DNA of 64,000 nucleotides. It comes from Aquamicrobium lusatiense. GTDB taxonomy: Bacteria > Pseudomonadota > Alphaproteobacteria > Rhizobiales > Rhizobiaceae. Numbering within the stretch: the stretch's first letter is position 1; the number at the start of each line of letters is the position of its first letter. Positions 47,929 through 57,313 of this stretch are shown piece by piece. The position numbers and the translations under genes were made by a program. The stretch covers positions 186,001-250,000 of the forward strand of contig NZ_JACHEU010000001.1 in assembly GCF_014201615.1 (NCBI RefSeq), in the 5' to 3' direction. A model generated the notes under the pieces. It did no database searches. It worked only from the letters and a program-made list of their open reading frames with translations, and had not been told where the DNA came from.

Positions 47929-49791
47929 ATGACGATGAGAACAACGATTCTGGCTGCCGGCATCTGCTCGCTGACGCTTACCGGTGCCGTCCGGGCGCAG
48001 GATGAAGGCCAGCAGGCCGGCGATGTCATCGAGCTGAAGACAATCTCGGTAACCGCCAACCGCACCCCGACCCGGAAGAACAAGGTCGGCTCTAAGGTGG
48101 AGCAGATCACGCAGGCGGAAATCGGGGGGAAATCCCGTCCGGTCCTCAGCGACTATCTGAACCTGCTGCCCGGCGTTTCGGTTGCCAGAAATGGCGGCCT
48201 CGGCGGCACGACCGGCCTTTTCGTGCGCGGTCTTGGCTCCGGCTACGTCAAGACGCTCTACAATGGCATCGACATTTCCGACCCGACCGGCACACAGGTG
48301 CTGACGCATTACCAGTATCTTCTCACCGGCGGCATCAGCAATGTGGACGTTCTGAAGGGCTCCCAGAGCACCCTCTACGGTTCCAGTGCCATAGCCGGTC
48401 TGGTGAACATCTCGACGCTCGGCCAACCGGACAGCGGAGTTCACCATACGGTTGAGGCCGAGGGCGGTTCTTTCGGCACCGTGCGGGGCCGCTACGGATT
48501 TACCGCTGCGAACGAAGGATCGGGATTCGCAGGCAACGTCTCGGGGTTGCACACCGACGGCATCTCGGCTCTGGCAGACGGCCGGGAGCGGGATGGCCTC
48601 GACAGTCTGAATATCGACCTCACCGCCGAACACAGGATCAACGAAGCCTTTTCGGTCTTCGGCTCGGTCTTGCACCTCAATTCAAAGGCCGAATTCGATG
48701 GCAACGGCCCCGACGATCCCGACAGCTATGAGCGGGCGAGGATGACCGGAGGCCGGTTCGGACTCAATTTCGATCTCATGGACGGCAGGCTGAAGAACAC
48801 CGTCTCCGCTCAAGGTTTCAAATCCGACCGGGAGAGCGTGTGGGGCGGTTTCCCCAGCTCCTTCATCGGCACAAGGCAGAAGATCGATTATCAGGGATCG
48901 TTCGAGGCGACGGAAAGAGTTCTCCTGCAATATGGCCTCGACCATGAGAAACAGGAAGCCGACGATGCCGGCGGCGGCAGCCCGCTGGGCAAGTTCGATC
49001 TTACCGGCGTGTGGGCTCAGGCGGTCCTCGAACCGGTGAATGATCTGGTGCTCACCGCTGGGCTTCGCCATGACGAGCATTCCGAATTCGGCGGCCACAC
49101 CACCTATCGCGGCACGGCGTCCTACCTGTTTGCCACCACAGGAACCCGCCTTCATTCATCTTATGGAACAGGTTTTCTGGCTCCAAGCCTCTACCAGCTT
49201 TACGCCCCCTCCAGCGTGGGCAACCCCAACCTTCAGCCGGAGACGAGCCGCAGCTTCGATATAGGTGTGGAGCAGCATTTGCTGGGCGGGGCGCTGACGG
49301 CCGATGTCACCTACTTCCACATCAGGGTGGACGACAAGATCGACTGGATAAACGATTTCAGCTATCCGTGGGGCGGCTACTACGACCAGACACCCGGAAC
49401 CACGCGCTCGAAAGGCGTCGAAGCTTCCTTCACCTACGCCGCCACCGGCTGGCTCGACCTCGGCGGCTCCTACACCTATACGGATTCGCGCAAGGCGGAC
49501 GGCACCCGCAACGTCCGCATTCCGCGACATGCCGTTGTCCTTTCGGCCGAAGCCCGGCCTGCCGAAAAGTGGACCATTGGCGCAGACGTGAAATTCGTCG
49601 CGGATGTCGTGGACGGCGGCGCAAAGCTGGATGATTATGTGCTGCTCAACGCCAAAGTCGCGTACCAGCTCACGGAGTCCACGCAGATCTACCTTCGGGG
49701 TGAAAATCTGCTCAACGAGAACTACCAGACCGTGAAAGGCTACGGCACACCCGGCATCGCTGCCTTCGCCGGAATCAAGGCGAAGTTCTAA
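47929..49791 (+). CDS. btuB: TonB-dependent cobalamin receptor (BtuB-like)
   Basis: Outer-membrane beta-barrel that takes up vitamin B12 with energy from TonB. 620 residues. The signal peptide is MRTTILAAGICSLTLTGAVRAQ. The TonB-box-like TISVTANR follows, then the plug domain with LSDYLNLLPGVSVARNGG. The barrel ends in GIKAKF with a terminal Phe, the outer-membrane insertion signal. The substrate is set by the riboswitch upstream. Two ATGs (47929 and 47935) can serve as start. It heads the btuB-btuF-btuC-btuD-like group. Confidence 0.94.
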   Translation: MTMRTTILAAGICSLTLTGAVRAQDEGQQAGDVIELKTISVTANRTPTRKNKVGSKVEQITQAEIGGKSRPVLSDYLNLLPGVSVARNGGLGGTTGLFVRGLGSGYVKTLYNGIDISDPTGTQVLTHYQYLLTGGISNVDVLKGSQSTLYGSSAIAGLVNISTLGQPDSGVHHTVEAEGGSFGTVRGRYGFTAANEGSGFAGNVSGLHTDGISALADGRERDGLDSLNIDLTAEHRINEAFSVFGSVLHLNSKAEFDGNGPDDPDSYERARMTGGRFGLNFDLMDGRLKNTVSAQGFKSDRESVWGGFPSSFIGTRQKIDYQGSFEATERVLLQYGLDHEKQEADDAGGGSPLGKFDLTGVWAQAVLEPVNDLVLTAGLRHDEHSEFGGHTTYRGTASYLFATTGTRLHSSYGTGFLAPSLYQLYAPSSVGNPNLQPETSRSFDIGVEQHLLGGALTADVTYFHIRVDDKIDWINDFSYPWGGYYDQTPGTTRSKGVEASFTYAATGWLDLGGSYTYTDSRKADGTRNVRIPRHAVVLSAEARPAEKWTIGADVKFVADVVDGGAKLDDYVLLNAKVAYQLTESTQIYLRGENLLNENYQTVKGYGTPGIAAFAGIKAKF

Positions 49792-49794
49792 AGC

Positions 49795-49893
49795 AGTTCC
49801 AGCAAAAGTGCGAAGCAGTTTTGCGTCCGGAACTGCGTGGAAACAAGGAGATAGAGCATTGGAAGTGATCCCTTTTTCACCGGAAATGCTCTA
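49795..49893. repeat. Dispersed palindromic intergenic element, copy 2
   Basis: AGTTCCAGCAAAAGTGCG on the left pairs partly with TGCGTCCGGAACT. After it comes GAGATAGAGCATT with a matching AATGCTCTA at the right end. The order is the reverse complement of that at 1763-1862. The right end touches the GTG start of the btuF-like gene. Confidence 0.75.
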
Positions 49894-50781
49894 GTGTCCG
49901 AAGGCAACCGCCGAAAGCATTCCCCTTTGCGCGCCATTTTTGCTGGATGGCGCGCAAATCTGCTGATGGCATTTGCCTTGGGTCTTTCCGTGATGCCGAC
50001 CCTTGCGCAGGACACCCCGCCACCCCGCGTCGTTTCCATGAACCTGTGCACCGACCAGCTCGCCATGCTGATCGCCGGCGAAGGGCAGCTTCATTCCGTC
50101 TCGGTGCTGGCCAGCGATCCGCGCAGCTCGGCGATGGCGCGGCAGGCCGAAGCCTTCGTGACCAATCACGCGCTTGCCGAGGAAATCTTCCTCATGGAAC
50201 CCGACCTCGTTCTCGCCGGCACATTCTCCTCGCGCGCCACGGTCGGGTTGCTGCGCCGTCTGGGATTCAGGGTGGAGGAATTCGCCCCGGCAACCTCCTT
50301 TGACGATGTCCGTGACCATATCGCCCGCATCGGTGAACTCCTCCACCGCCAGCAGCGCGCCGCTGAGCTGATCGCCGAGGTGGACGCCGGTCTTGCGCGT
50401 CTCGCCTCCGGCCCGCAATCCGGCCGCACCATCGCGCTCTACGAGCCAAACAGCTATACGGCGGGCAGCGGTACGCTGGCCAACGAGATCTTCACCGCGG
50501 CGGGGCTGGTCAACATCGCCGAAAGGCTGGGGATCGCCGGCTCGGCGCGCCTGCCGCTGGAGCAGCTCATCATGGCAAAACCCGATCTGATCGGCCGTTC
50601 CAGCAGCGACTACGGCGCACCGGCGCTGGCGCAGGAAAACCTCGTCCACCCGGCTTTCCGCGCCCTCGCAGGGCAGAAGGTCGTCGATCTGCCGGTCGCG
50701 AAAATGATCTGCGGCGCGCCCTTCACCCTCGATGCCGCCTTCATGCTGCAGGATGCGGCGGGGGAACAGAACCAGCCATGA
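49894..50781 (+). CDS. ABC transporter periplasmic binding protein, BtuF/FecB-type
   Basis: 295 residues. A signal peptide (ANLLMAFALGLSVMPTLAQ) precedes a mature two-lobe binding protein. VVSMNLCTDQLAMLIAGEG is the opening common to cobalamin and haem/siderophore receptors of this class, and the central helix is FDDVRDHIARIGELL. B12 is the probable ligand because of the riboswitch-controlled receptor before it. The GTG at 49894 starts exactly at the end of the intergenic repeat and has a weak ribosome-binding site; ATG 49966 is a shorter alternative. It overlaps the permease gene by four bases. Confidence 0.87.
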   Translation: MSEGNRRKHSPLRAIFAGWRANLLMAFALGLSVMPTLAQDTPPPRVVSMNLCTDQLAMLIAGEGQLHSVSVLASDPRSSAMARQAEAFVTNHALAEEIFLMEPDLVLAGTFSSRATVGLLRRLGFRVEEFAPATSFDDVRDHIARIGELLHRQQRAAELIAEVDAGLARLASGPQSGRTIALYEPNSYTAGSGTLANEIFTAAGLVNIAERLGIAGSARLPLEQLIMAKPDLIGRSSSDYGAPALAQENLVHPAFRALAGQKVVDLPVAKMICGAPFTLDAAFMLQDAAGEQNQP

Positions 50782-51779
50782 ACGCCGATCATCGTTATCA
50801 TCTTCTGATCGCGCTGCTTGCCGCGCTCACCCTGGTGCTGTTCCTGCTGTCGCTGACGGTCGGCCCGGCGGCGGTCGGCTTTGCCGACAGCATGGCGGCG
50901 CTGTTCTCCGGCAAAGCCGATGGCGTTGCCCTCATCATGCGCGAGATCAGGCTGCCGCGCGCCATTCTCGGGCTGATGATCGGCGCGACGCTCGGCCTCT
51001 CCGGCGCTGTCCTGCAAGGCTATCTGCGAAACCCTCTGGCCGAACCCGGCCTGCTCGGTATCAGCGCCTCCGCCTCGCTGGGTGCCGTTCTTGCCATCTA
51101 TACCGGCCTGTCCGCCGCCTTCCTGCTCGCTCTGCCGCTTGCCGCCCTTGCCGGCGCGGTAGCAGCCGTTCTGGTCGTGCAGGCCCTTGCCGGTGCGCGG
51201 GGGTCGGCCCTCATCGTCATTCTCGCCGGTATTGCCGTCACCAGCTTCGCCGGGGCCATGACCTCGCTGGCGCTCAACCTGTCGCCCAATCCGTTCGCAG
51301 CCCTTGAGATCATGTTCTGGATGCTGGGCTCACTCACCGACCGCTCAATGACGCATGTGTGGCTCTCCGCGCCCTTCATGCTGATCGGCTGGATCATGCT
51401 GGGCTCGCTGGGGCGCGCGCTCGATGCGCTCACCCTCGGCTCGGAAACGGCTGCCTCGATGGGCATCGAATTGCGCCGCGTGCAATTTCTGGCCGTGTTC
51501 GGCACGGCCGCCAGCGTCGGCGCCGCGACAGCCGTAGCCGGTGCCATAGGCTTCGTCGGGCTGGTCGTGCCGCATATCCTGCGGGTGCTGGTGGGTGCGC
51601 GGCCATCACGCCTGCTGCCGGCCAGCGCGCTCGGCGGTGCATCCATGGTGCTCGGCGCCGACACACTGGTGCGCATCATCGCGCCCGAGCGCGATCTCAA
51701 GCTTGGCGTGCTTACCGCAATCGTCGGTGCCCCGTTCTTCCTCTGGCTCGTCTTCCGCACCCGCAGGAGCCTCATGTGA
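50778..51779 (+). CDS. ABC transporter permease, BtuC/FecCD family
   Basis: 333 residues, about 10 membrane helices. MREIRLPRAILGLMIGATLGLSGAVLQGYLRNPLAEPGLLG is the FecCD/BtuC signature, as are AVAGAIGFVGLVVPHILRVLVG and LKLGVLTAIVGAPFFLWLVFRTRRS. It carries cobalamin or another chelate across the inner membrane with the neighbours. ATGA and GTGA overlaps join it to the genes before and after. Confidence 0.93.
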   Translation: MNADHRYHLLIALLAALTLVLFLLSLTVGPAAVGFADSMAALFSGKADGVALIMREIRLPRAILGLMIGATLGLSGAVLQGYLRNPLAEPGLLGISASASLGAVLAIYTGLSAAFLLALPLAALAGAVAAVLVVQALAGARGSALIVILAGIAVTSFAGAMTSLALNLSPNPFAALEIMFWMLGSLTDRSMTHVWLSAPFMLIGWIMLGSLGRALDALTLGSETAASMGIELRRVQFLAVFGTAASVGAATAVAGAIGFVGLVVPHILRVLVGARPSRLLPASALGGASMVLGADTLVRIIAPERDLKLGVLTAIVGAPFFLWLVFRTRRSLM

Positions 51780-52558
51780 CGCTGCTCTCTGTTGAAAACC
51801 TTTCCGTCAGGCTCGGGCACCGACAGGTGCTGAACGGGCTGGGCTTCGAGGTCGAAGCCGGCGAATTCGTCGGGCTGATCGGTCCGAACGGAGCGGGCAA
51901 ATCGACCCTTCTGCGCTCGGTGCTCGATCTGGTGCCGACACAGGGCCACATACGCCTGTCCGGTGAGGTCGCCGGAGCCATGAACGCGCGCCGGCGCGCG
52001 GCCCGCGTTGCCTATCTGGCGCAGGAGCGCGAAATCGCTTGGGCCGTGCCGGTCGAGACGATCGTGGCGCTAGGCCGCGAACCCCACCGCGCAGGCTTTG
52101 CCGCTCTGACCGCACAGGACAAAACCACCATCGATGATGCCATGCAGCGCATGGACATCGAGGCCTTCCGCGACCGTATCGCCACCGAGCTTTCCGGCGG
52201 CGAAAAGGCGCGTGTCCTGACGGCCCGCGCACTGGCGCAGGATGCGCCGCTGCTGCTGGCTGACGAGCCGACGGCCGGTCTCGATCCGGCCCATCAGATT
52301 TCGCTGATGCGCCTGTTTGCCTCGCTTGCCGCGGACGGAAAAAGCGTGGTCGCCTCTCTGCACGATCTTGGGCTGGCGGCGCGCTGGTGTTCGCGCCTGC
52401 TGCTACTTCATGAGGGGCGCATCGTGGCAGACGGTGCCCCGACACAGGTACTGACGCCGCACACCCTGCGCGACATCTATGGCGTGGAAGCCTTTTTCGG
52501 CGAAGCCGGCGGCGCGCCGGTCATCCAGCCGCTCGATCTGGCAGATGTGCTGCCCTGA
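51776..52558 (+). CDS. ABC transporter ATP-binding protein, BtuD/FepC family
   Basis: 260 residues. Walker A GPNGAGKST is at 36-44, the signature TELSGGEKARVLTARAL, Walker B LLLADEPTAGLD, and the switch His in VASLHDLGLAARW. It energises the upstream permease. The GTG start at 51776 overlaps the permease stop. The stop codon directly abuts that of the convergent patatin gene. Confidence 0.93.
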   Translation: MTLLSVENLSVRLGHRQVLNGLGFEVEAGEFVGLIGPNGAGKSTLLRSVLDLVPTQGHIRLSGEVAGAMNARRRAARVAYLAQEREIAWAVPVETIVALGREPHRAGFAALTAQDKTTIDDAMQRMDIEAFRDRIATELSGGEKARVLTARALAQDAPLLLADEPTAGLDPAHQISLMRLFASLAADGKSVVASLHDLGLAARWCSRLLLLHEGRIVADGAPTQVLTPHTLRDIYGVEAFFGEAGGAPVIQPLDLADVLP

Positions 52559-53698
52559 TCAGCCCTGCACCCTGCCGGCCCCGGGCGGACGCTTGCGGGT
52601 GGCAAGGAAGCGACTGACGCGTGCACCCGGAGGGGGCGCCGCTACTTTCAGCGGCTTCATGCCGTCGTCCAACTCGCCGGAGAGATCGAGCGTGGCGCGT
52701 TCGCCCACCGCATCAAAGTTCTCCTCCAGCCAGTCGCTGGCCGCATCGCGCCCAAGATCGCGCAGATATTCCAGAAACGCCCATTCGGCGTTGATCTTGG
52801 AAGAGGCTGACAGGCCTTTGAACGCCGCATCTGCATCGATGCGATGCATGCGGATATCGCGGTACTCGCCATGCGGCAGGCGCCCCGCCGCGATCAGTTC
52901 CTTGACGAAGGCGATGGCGCGGAATTCGCGCAGCAGCGCTGCGTTGAAGGCGATCTCGTCCATGCGGTTCTGGATCTCGCTGGAGCTGGTCGGCACACCC
53001 TCGCGCTGCACCGGGTTGATCTGAACCAGCAGCACGTCCTCGGTCTCGGTTGCCCTGAAAAAAGGAAACAGCGCCGGATTGCCGCCATAGCCGCCGTCCC
53101 AGTAAGGCACGCCGTCGATCTCGACCGCGCGGAACAGTTGCGGCAGGCAGGCGGAAGCCATCACCGTATCGCGATCGATCTCGCCATCGGAAAAGACACG
53201 GATCTGGCCGGTCTCGACATTGGTGGCCGAGATGAACACCTGCATGGCCTTGCAGGAGCGCACATTGTCGAAATCGATCTCGCTTTCGATCACATCGCGC
53301 AGCGGATTGAGACCGAGCGGATTGGCCAGATAGGGCGAAACCACGCGTGACATGGTGTCGAACCAGATATAGCCGGGTGAATTCTCGATCGACCAGTTGC
53401 CCCAAAGCACATCCCATGGCGTGCGCTGCACCGGGCTGAAACGGCCCTTCCGCGCCACGGCTCGCCAGAAATCCTCCAGCTTGGTGCGCGCGCCGTCGGC
53501 ACCGCCGCGCACGAAGCCGTCGGCCAGCGCAACCGCGTTCATGGCGCCCGCGCTTGTGCCGGAGACGGCGACAATATCGAGCCTGTCGTCTTCCAGCAGG
53601 CGATCCAGAACGCCCCATGTGAAGGCGCCATGCGACCCACCGCCCTGCAGGGCGATGTTGATCTTCTTGCGCTGCACAGTGTTACCGTTGGCCCGCAT
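52559..53698 (-). CDS. Patatin-like phospholipase/acyl hydrolase
   Basis: 379 residues. The oxyanion hole is ALQGGGSHGAF at 17-26, the nucleophile S49 is in GTSAG at 47-51, and the second dyad member is D201 in YWDGGYGGNP. These make an active serine-aspartate hydrolase likely. It has no signal peptide. AAGGATCG precedes the ATG. It follows a 3-hydroxybutyrate dehydrogenase gene by 45 bp on the same strand, so a role in polyhydroxybutyrate or lipid turnover is possible but not proven. It could be a phospholipase of the RssA type. Confidence 0.9.
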   Translation of the reverse strand: MRANGNTVQRKKINIALQGGGSHGAFTWGVLDRLLEDDRLDIVAVSGTSAGAMNAVALADGFVRGGADGARTKLEDFWRAVARKGRFSPVQRTPWDVLWGNWSIENSPGYIWFDTMSRVVSPYLANPLGLNPLRDVIESEIDFDNVRSCKAMQVFISATNVETGQIRVFSDGEIDRDTVMASACLPQLFRAVEIDGVPYWDGGYGGNPALFPFFRATETEDVLLVQINPVQREGVPTSSSEIQNRMDEIAFNAALLREFRAIAFVKELIAAGRLPHGEYRDIRMHRIDADAAFKGLSASSKINAEWAFLEYLRDLGRDAASDWLEENFDAVGERATLDLSGELDDGMKPLKVAAPPPGARVSRFLATRKRPPGAGRVQG

Positions 53699-53743
53699 AT
53701 GCGATCCTTCCGAAGGCTGAGGAGTGAGTGGGGAGGGCGGCGC

Positions 53744-54526
53744 TTACTGCGCCACCCAGCCGCCATCGACGGAGATATGGGTGCCGTTGACCTGCGCCGC
53801 GGCCTCCGAGCACAGGAAGGTGACAGCGGCTGCAACCTGCTCCACGGTGACGAATTCCTTGGTCGGCTGCCTGTCCAGCATCACCTCGCGAACGACCGTG
53901 TCGCGGTCCATGTTGTTGGCCTTCATCTGATCGGGGATCTGCGCCTCGACCAGCGGGGTGAGCACATAGCCGGGGCACACCGCATTGCAGGTGATGTGGT
54001 CGCGCGCCACTTCCAGCGCCACGGTCTTGGTCAGGCCCATGATGCCGTGCTTGGCCGCGACATAGGCCGACTTGAACGGCGAGGCGACGAGCCCGTGGGC
54101 CGAGGCGATGTTGACGATGCGTCCGCCGCCTTCCCGCTTCATCAGCGGGATCGCCGCCGCAATGGTGTGGAAGGCCGAGGACAGGTTGATGGCGATGATG
54201 GCATCCCATTTCTCGACAGGAAATTCCTCGACCGGCGCCACATGCTGGATACCGGCATTGTTGACGAGGATATCGACCGACCCGAAACGCTCGGCCGCCT
54301 TCGCCACCAGGGCGCGGCATTCGGCGGGCTTCGACATGTCGGCCCCGATATAGGCCGCTTCCACTTTGTGGTCGCGGGCTATTTCTGCCGCAACTTCATG
54401 GTCCTCGGGCCTGTCGGAAAACGAATTCACGACCACGTTGCAGCCCTGCGCGGCAAGCGCGCGGGCAATGGCGAGGCCGATTCCGGAGGTGGAGCCGGTT
54501 ACAACTGCGGTTCTGGTGGCGCTCAT
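53744..54526 (-). CDS. bdhA: 3-hydroxybutyrate dehydrogenase
   Basis: Oxidises D-3-hydroxybutyrate to acetoacetate with NAD, the step after breakdown of polyhydroxybutyrate. 260 residues, short-chain dehydrogenase fold. GSTSGIG at 11-17 binds the cofactor, NNAG at 89-92, and the catalytic S142, Y155 and K159. The substrate-loop sequence CPGYVLTPLVEAQIPDQMKANNM and the end NGTHISVDGGW are typical of BDH. The ATG at 54526 follows AAAGGA. Acs and other acetyl-CoA enzymes of this window are not linked. Confidence 0.93.
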   Translation of the reverse strand: MSATRTAVVTGSTSGIGLAIARALAAQGCNVVVNSFSDRPEDHEVAAEIARDHKVEAAYIGADMSKPAECRALVAKAAERFGSVDILVNNAGIQHVAPVEEFPVEKWDAIIAINLSSAFHTIAAAIPLMKREGGGRIVNIASAHGLVASPFKSAYVAAKHGIMGLTKTVALEVARDHITCNAVCPGYVLTPLVEAQIPDQMKANNMDRDTVVREVMLDRQPTKEFVTVEQVAAAVTFLCSEAAAQVNGTHISVDGGWVAQ

Positions 54527-54715
54527 GACGGTCCTTTCCGCGATGGCAGGGATAAAAATGCTGCGCTGCAATATATGCGACAAGCGGGGCAAAACCAGCC
54601 CACTCTGGCGAAAAAGCGATGTTTCGAGAATCCTTTGCCGCCCGATTGTTGACTGATAGGATCATGTATGAACTTTCAGGCACTTCGCCGCAAAAGCACC
54701 TTCGAGAGACAACTC

Positions 54716-55726
54716 ATGCACCCTGCCCTTTCCGCCCTTTTCGGCAGCACGCTGGCCCTGGCCGGCCTCATCTTATCCTCGCAGGCAATGGCTCAGGAGA
54801 AGCGGATCATTGTCTACAACGCCCAGCATGAAAGTCTTGCGAAGGAATGGGCCACGGCCTTTACCGCCGAAACCGGCATCGGGGTGACGCTGCGCAGCGG
54901 GGCGGACAGCGAGTTTTCCAACCAGATCGTGGCCGAGGGCAAGGCTTCGCCCGCCGACGTGTTCCTGACAGAGAATTCGCCCGCCATGACGCAGGTGGAG
55001 CAGGCCGGCCTGTTCGCTCCGGTCGATGCCGACACGCTGGCGCTGGTCGAGGACCAATATCGCCCTTCCGGCGGCCACTGGATCGGCATTGCCGCGCGCA
55101 GCACCGTGTTTGCCTACAACAAGACGAAGCTGACGGAAGACCAACTGCCGAAATCGCTGCTCGACCTCGCCGGCCCGCAATGGAAAGGCCGCTGGGGCGC
55201 TTCGCCTTCCGGGCCGGATTTTCAGGCCATCGTCAGCGCCCTTCTCCAGCTGAAGGGCGAAGCCGTCACCAGTGACTGGCTGAAGGCGATGAAGACCAAT
55301 TTCAAGGCCTATCGCGGCAACAACACCGTTCTGAAGGCGGTGAACAGCGGCGAGATCGATGGCGGCATCATCTATCACTATTACTGGTTCGGCGACCGCG
55401 CCCGCACCGGCGAGAACAGCAGCGACGTCGAGCTGCACTATTTCCGCAACGGCGATCCGGGCGCCTTTGTGTCCATCTCCGGCGGCGGCGTGCTGGCGTC
55501 CAGCAAGCACCCGCAGGAATCGCAGGCTTTCCTGAAATGGATCGTCGGCAAGGGTGGTCAAAAGGTGCTGCGCGAGGGCACGTCCTACGAATACACGGTC
55601 GGCAGGGGCGAGCCTTCCAACGCCGCCCTCGTATCGCTTGAAGACCTGCAGGCCCCGAAGATCGATCCGCAGACGCTGAATTCCCGCAAGGTGACGGACC
55701 TGATGACCGACGCAGGCCTGATGTAA
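54716..55726 (+). CDS. Fe(III)-type ABC transporter periplasmic binding protein
   Basis: 336 residues. The signal peptide ALFGSTLALAGLILSSQAMA is followed by QEKRIIVYNAQHESLAKEW, the start of FbpA/FutA-type receptors. The iron ligand tyrosines are probably in DGGIIYHYYWFGDRA. ADVFLTENSPAMTQVEQAGLF is also typical. It is the first gene of a three-gene importer with the permease (7 bp gap) and ATPase that follow. No Fur or Irr box could be placed with confidence. ATG 54716 is preferred over 54668. Confidence 0.92.
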   Translation: MHPALSALFGSTLALAGLILSSQAMAQEKRIIVYNAQHESLAKEWATAFTAETGIGVTLRSGADSEFSNQIVAEGKASPADVFLTENSPAMTQVEQAGLFAPVDADTLALVEDQYRPSGGHWIGIAARSTVFAYNKTKLTEDQLPKSLLDLAGPQWKGRWGASPSGPDFQAIVSALLQLKGEAVTSDWLKAMKTNFKAYRGNNTVLKAVNSGEIDGGIIYHYYWFGDRARTGENSSDVELHYFRNGDPGAFVSISGGGVLASSKHPQESQAFLKWIVGKGGQKVLREGTSYEYTVGRGEPSNAALVSLEDLQAPKIDPQTLNSRKVTDLMTDAGLM

Positions 55727-55732
55727 ACGCTC

Positions 55733-57313
55733 ATGCGGACCTTGACCGACGGCACCCTGATTGCCGGACCTGCCGCCGCCCGGCCGGCGGCGGCATCGTT
55801 GCGCTTCTCGTGGATCGGGTTCGCGGCGCTGCTGGTCACGCTGCTGACGCTGGTTCCGCTCGCCTTCATCCTGTGGGTGACGGTGCAGACCGGCTGGCAA
55901 ACGGCCATATCGCTCATCTTCCGCCCAAGGGTTGGCGAGCTTCTGGTCAACACGCTGCTGCTCGAACTGCTTGCCGTGCCAGCCTGCGCGGTGCTTTCAG
56001 TGGCGCTTGGCTGGCTGACGGAACGCAGCGATCTTGCGGGCGCACGTCTGTGGTCATGGCTGTGCGTGGCACCGCTCGCCGTGCCTGCCTTCATTCATTC
56101 CTATGCGTGGGTCACCATCGTGCCCGGCCTCAACGGTCTTGGAGCCGGCGTATTGGTGTCGGTGCTGGCCTATTTTCCGTTCCTCTACCTGCCGGTTTCG
56201 GCCGCCTTGCGCCGCCTCGACCCCGCGCTGGAAGACGCGGCGGCAGCGCTTGGCCATGGTCCGTGGAGCGTGTTCTTCCGCGTCGTGCTGCCTCAGCTTC
56301 GGCTGGCGCTGTGCGGCGGCGCGCTGCTGGTCGGCCTGCATCTGCTTGCCGAATACGGGCTGTTCGTCTTCGTGCGCTTCGACACTTTCACCACGGCCAT
56401 CGTCGACCAGTTCCAGTCCACGTTCAACGGTCCCGCCGCAAACATGCTGGCCGGCGTCCTGATCACCTGCTGCTTCGCCCTTCTGGCGCTGGAAATGCTG
56501 GCGCGCGGCGACGAGCGCTATGCCCGCGTCGGCTCCGGCGCCGCCCGCCACCCTGCGAAGGCAAAGCTCGGCCGCGCCGCCCTGCCTAGCCTGCTGATGC
56601 TTGCCGTGGTGACGGCGCTGTCGCTCGGCGTGCCCTTTTATACCATCGCCCGCTGGCTGTGGGCCGGCGGACTTCAGGTATGGCGCATGGACGAGATCGG
56701 CGCCGCACTCGGCCACACGACGGTGCTGGCGCTCGGCGGCGCGTTGCTCGCCACCCTTGCCGCCATTCCCATGGCGTGGCTGTCGATCCGCGCGCCGGGG
56801 CGCCTGCAACGCATGCTGGAAGGCTGCAACTACATGGTGGGGTCGCTGCCCGGCGTGGTGGTGGCGCTGGCGCTGGTCACGCTGACCGTGCGCTATCTGC
56901 TGCCGCTCTACCAGACGCTCGCCACCATCCTCGTCGCCTATATGCTGATGTTCCTGCCGCGCGCCATCATCAGCCTGCGCGCCTCGATCGCGCAGGCGCC
57001 ACCGGAGCTGGAGCAGGCAGCGATGAATCTTGGGCGACGCCCGTTCAACGCGCTGTGGTCCACCACAATCCGCCTTTCGGCACCCGGTGCCGCGGCTGGC
57101 ATGGCGCTGGTGGCGCTCGGCATTCTCAACGAGCTGACCGCCACCCAGATGCTGGCCCCCAGCGGCACCCGCACGCTGGCGCTCGCCTTCTGGGCCTACA
57201 GCGGCGAGATCGACTATGCGGCCGCCGCACCCTACGCGCTGATCATGGTTGCGGCCTCGCTGCCGCTGACATGGCTGCTTTACGTGCAATCGAAGAAGAT
57301 GGCCGGACAATGA
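55733..57313 (+). CDS. Fe(III)-type ABC transporter permease, fused two-domain
   Basis: 526 residues and about 12 membrane helices made of two permease halves. The two EAA loops are [25 protein letters not shown] and [24 protein letters not shown], which contact the ATPase. This is the FbpB/AfuB arrangement. It overlaps the ATPase gene by four bases (ATGA). Confidence 0.93.
   Translation: MRTLTDGTLIAGPAAARPAAASLRFSWIGFAALLVTLLTLVPLAFILWVTVQTGWQTAISLIFRPRVGELLVNTLLLELLAVPACAVLSVALGWLTERSDLAGARLWSWLCVAPLAVPAFIHSYAWVTIVPGLNGLGAGVLVSVLAYFPFLYLPVSAALRRLDPALEDAAAALGHGPWSVFFRVVLPQLRLALCGGALLVGLHLLAEYGLFVFVRFDTFTTAIVDQFQSTFNGPAANMLAGVLITCCFALLALEMLARGDERYARVGSGAARHPAKAKLGRAALPSLLMLAVVTALSLGVPFYTIARWLWAGGLQVWRMDEIGAALGHTTVLALGGALLATLAAIPMAWLSIRAPGRLQRMLEGCNYMVGSLPGVVVALALVTLTVRYLLPLYQTLATILVAYMLMFLPRAIISLRASIAQAPPELEQAAMNLGRRPFNALWSTTIRLSAPGAAAGMALVALGILNELTATQMLAPSGTRTLALAFWAYSGEIDYAAAAPYALIMVAASLPLTWLLYVQSKKMAGQ

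Noticed and set aside
54640..54700. A sigma-70 promoter for the iron importer from TTGACT and TATGAA
   Set aside because: The spacing between the two boxes is about 12 bases, too short for a sigma-70 promoter.
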